This document shows, piece by piece, positions 26,555 through 26,565 of a stretch of DNA of 26,565 bases. The stretch comes from a virus. The stretch spans positions 6,739-33,303 of the IMG/VR virus record IMGVR_UViG_3300039106_000357. The stretch is one strand, 5' to 3'. Position numbers and translations under genes: made by a program. Each line of letters begins with the position of its first letter. Position 1 is the stretch's first letter. The notes under the pieces are model-generated. The model was not told where the DNA came from. It saw only the letters and a list, made by a program, of their open reading frames with translations, and ran no database searches.

Positions 26555-26565
26555 TTGAGTGATTT

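Noticed and set aside
1-26565. tRNA genes, CRISPR arrays, insertion sequences, attachment sites
   Set aside because: Scanned by eye for cloverleaf ends, spaced direct repeats and transposase or integrase motifs; none was found. A covariance-model search could still reveal a divergent tRNA.

Overview
The window reads as part of a large, strictly lytic tailed-phage genome of the T4 superfamily (myovirus), of the kind common in marine and freshwater bacterioplankton. The grounds are a class Ia nrdA-nrdB-nrdC set, a PAAR tail-tip protein, a beta-helix tail spike, a MGME1/RecB-like PD-(D/E)XK exonuclease, an Hsp20, many small conserved phage ORFs, almost no non-coding DNA, and repeated T4-type late-promoter cores (TAAATA, often ATAAATA). 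No integrase, transposase, tRNA, rRNA or CRISPR was seen. The host is probably a Gram-negative proteobacterium: NrdA and NrdB follow the E. coli proteins closely, and ClpX and bS21 are of bacterial type. The exact host cannot be fixed from this window.

Layout. (1) 1-3444, plus: small late genes. They include an isolated gene with its own late promoter and terminator (239-562), a holin-like coiled-coil/TM protein (1184), and two head-core or internal-protein candidates (2126, 3031). (2) 3504-10537, plus: exonuclease, tail spike, then the nucleotide-reduction block (hypothetical, nrdA, nrdB, nrdC, a small ORF, an Sm-like ORF). (3) 10534-10857, minus: PAAR protein with its own late promoter. (4) 11066-11936, plus: membrane-anchored SleB-type cell-wall hydrolase and a small acidic protein. 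(5) 11933-16135, minus: thirteen tightly packed, mostly unknown small genes, including a metallophosphoesterase, a GIY-YIG nuclease, an exported His-rich protein and a 27-residue membrane miniprotein. Most look early, with two sigma70-type promoters. (6) 16221-22265, plus, late: virion proteins (one with an ILEI/FAM3-like domain, one large QGTxPW-repeat protein), a membrane/coiled-coil protein, a glycosyltransferase and a small conserved ORF. (7) 22243-26554, plus: ClpX, ribosomal protein bS21, radical SAM enzyme, DUF3050/heme-oxygenase-like protein, Hsp20.

How it fits together. Nrd proteins and the exonuclease support DNA synthesis and host DNA breakdown. ClpX, bS21 and Hsp20 look like a takeover set for host protein degradation, translation and folding. 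The bS21-radical SAM-DUF3050 cassette is the least explained part: its stop/start codons overlap by 1 and 4 bases, which suggests one functional unit. Late promoters drive virion and lysis genes. Several place the predicted transcription start on, or one base before, the ATG, so leaderless mRNAs are plausible in a phage that also carries a ribosomal protein.
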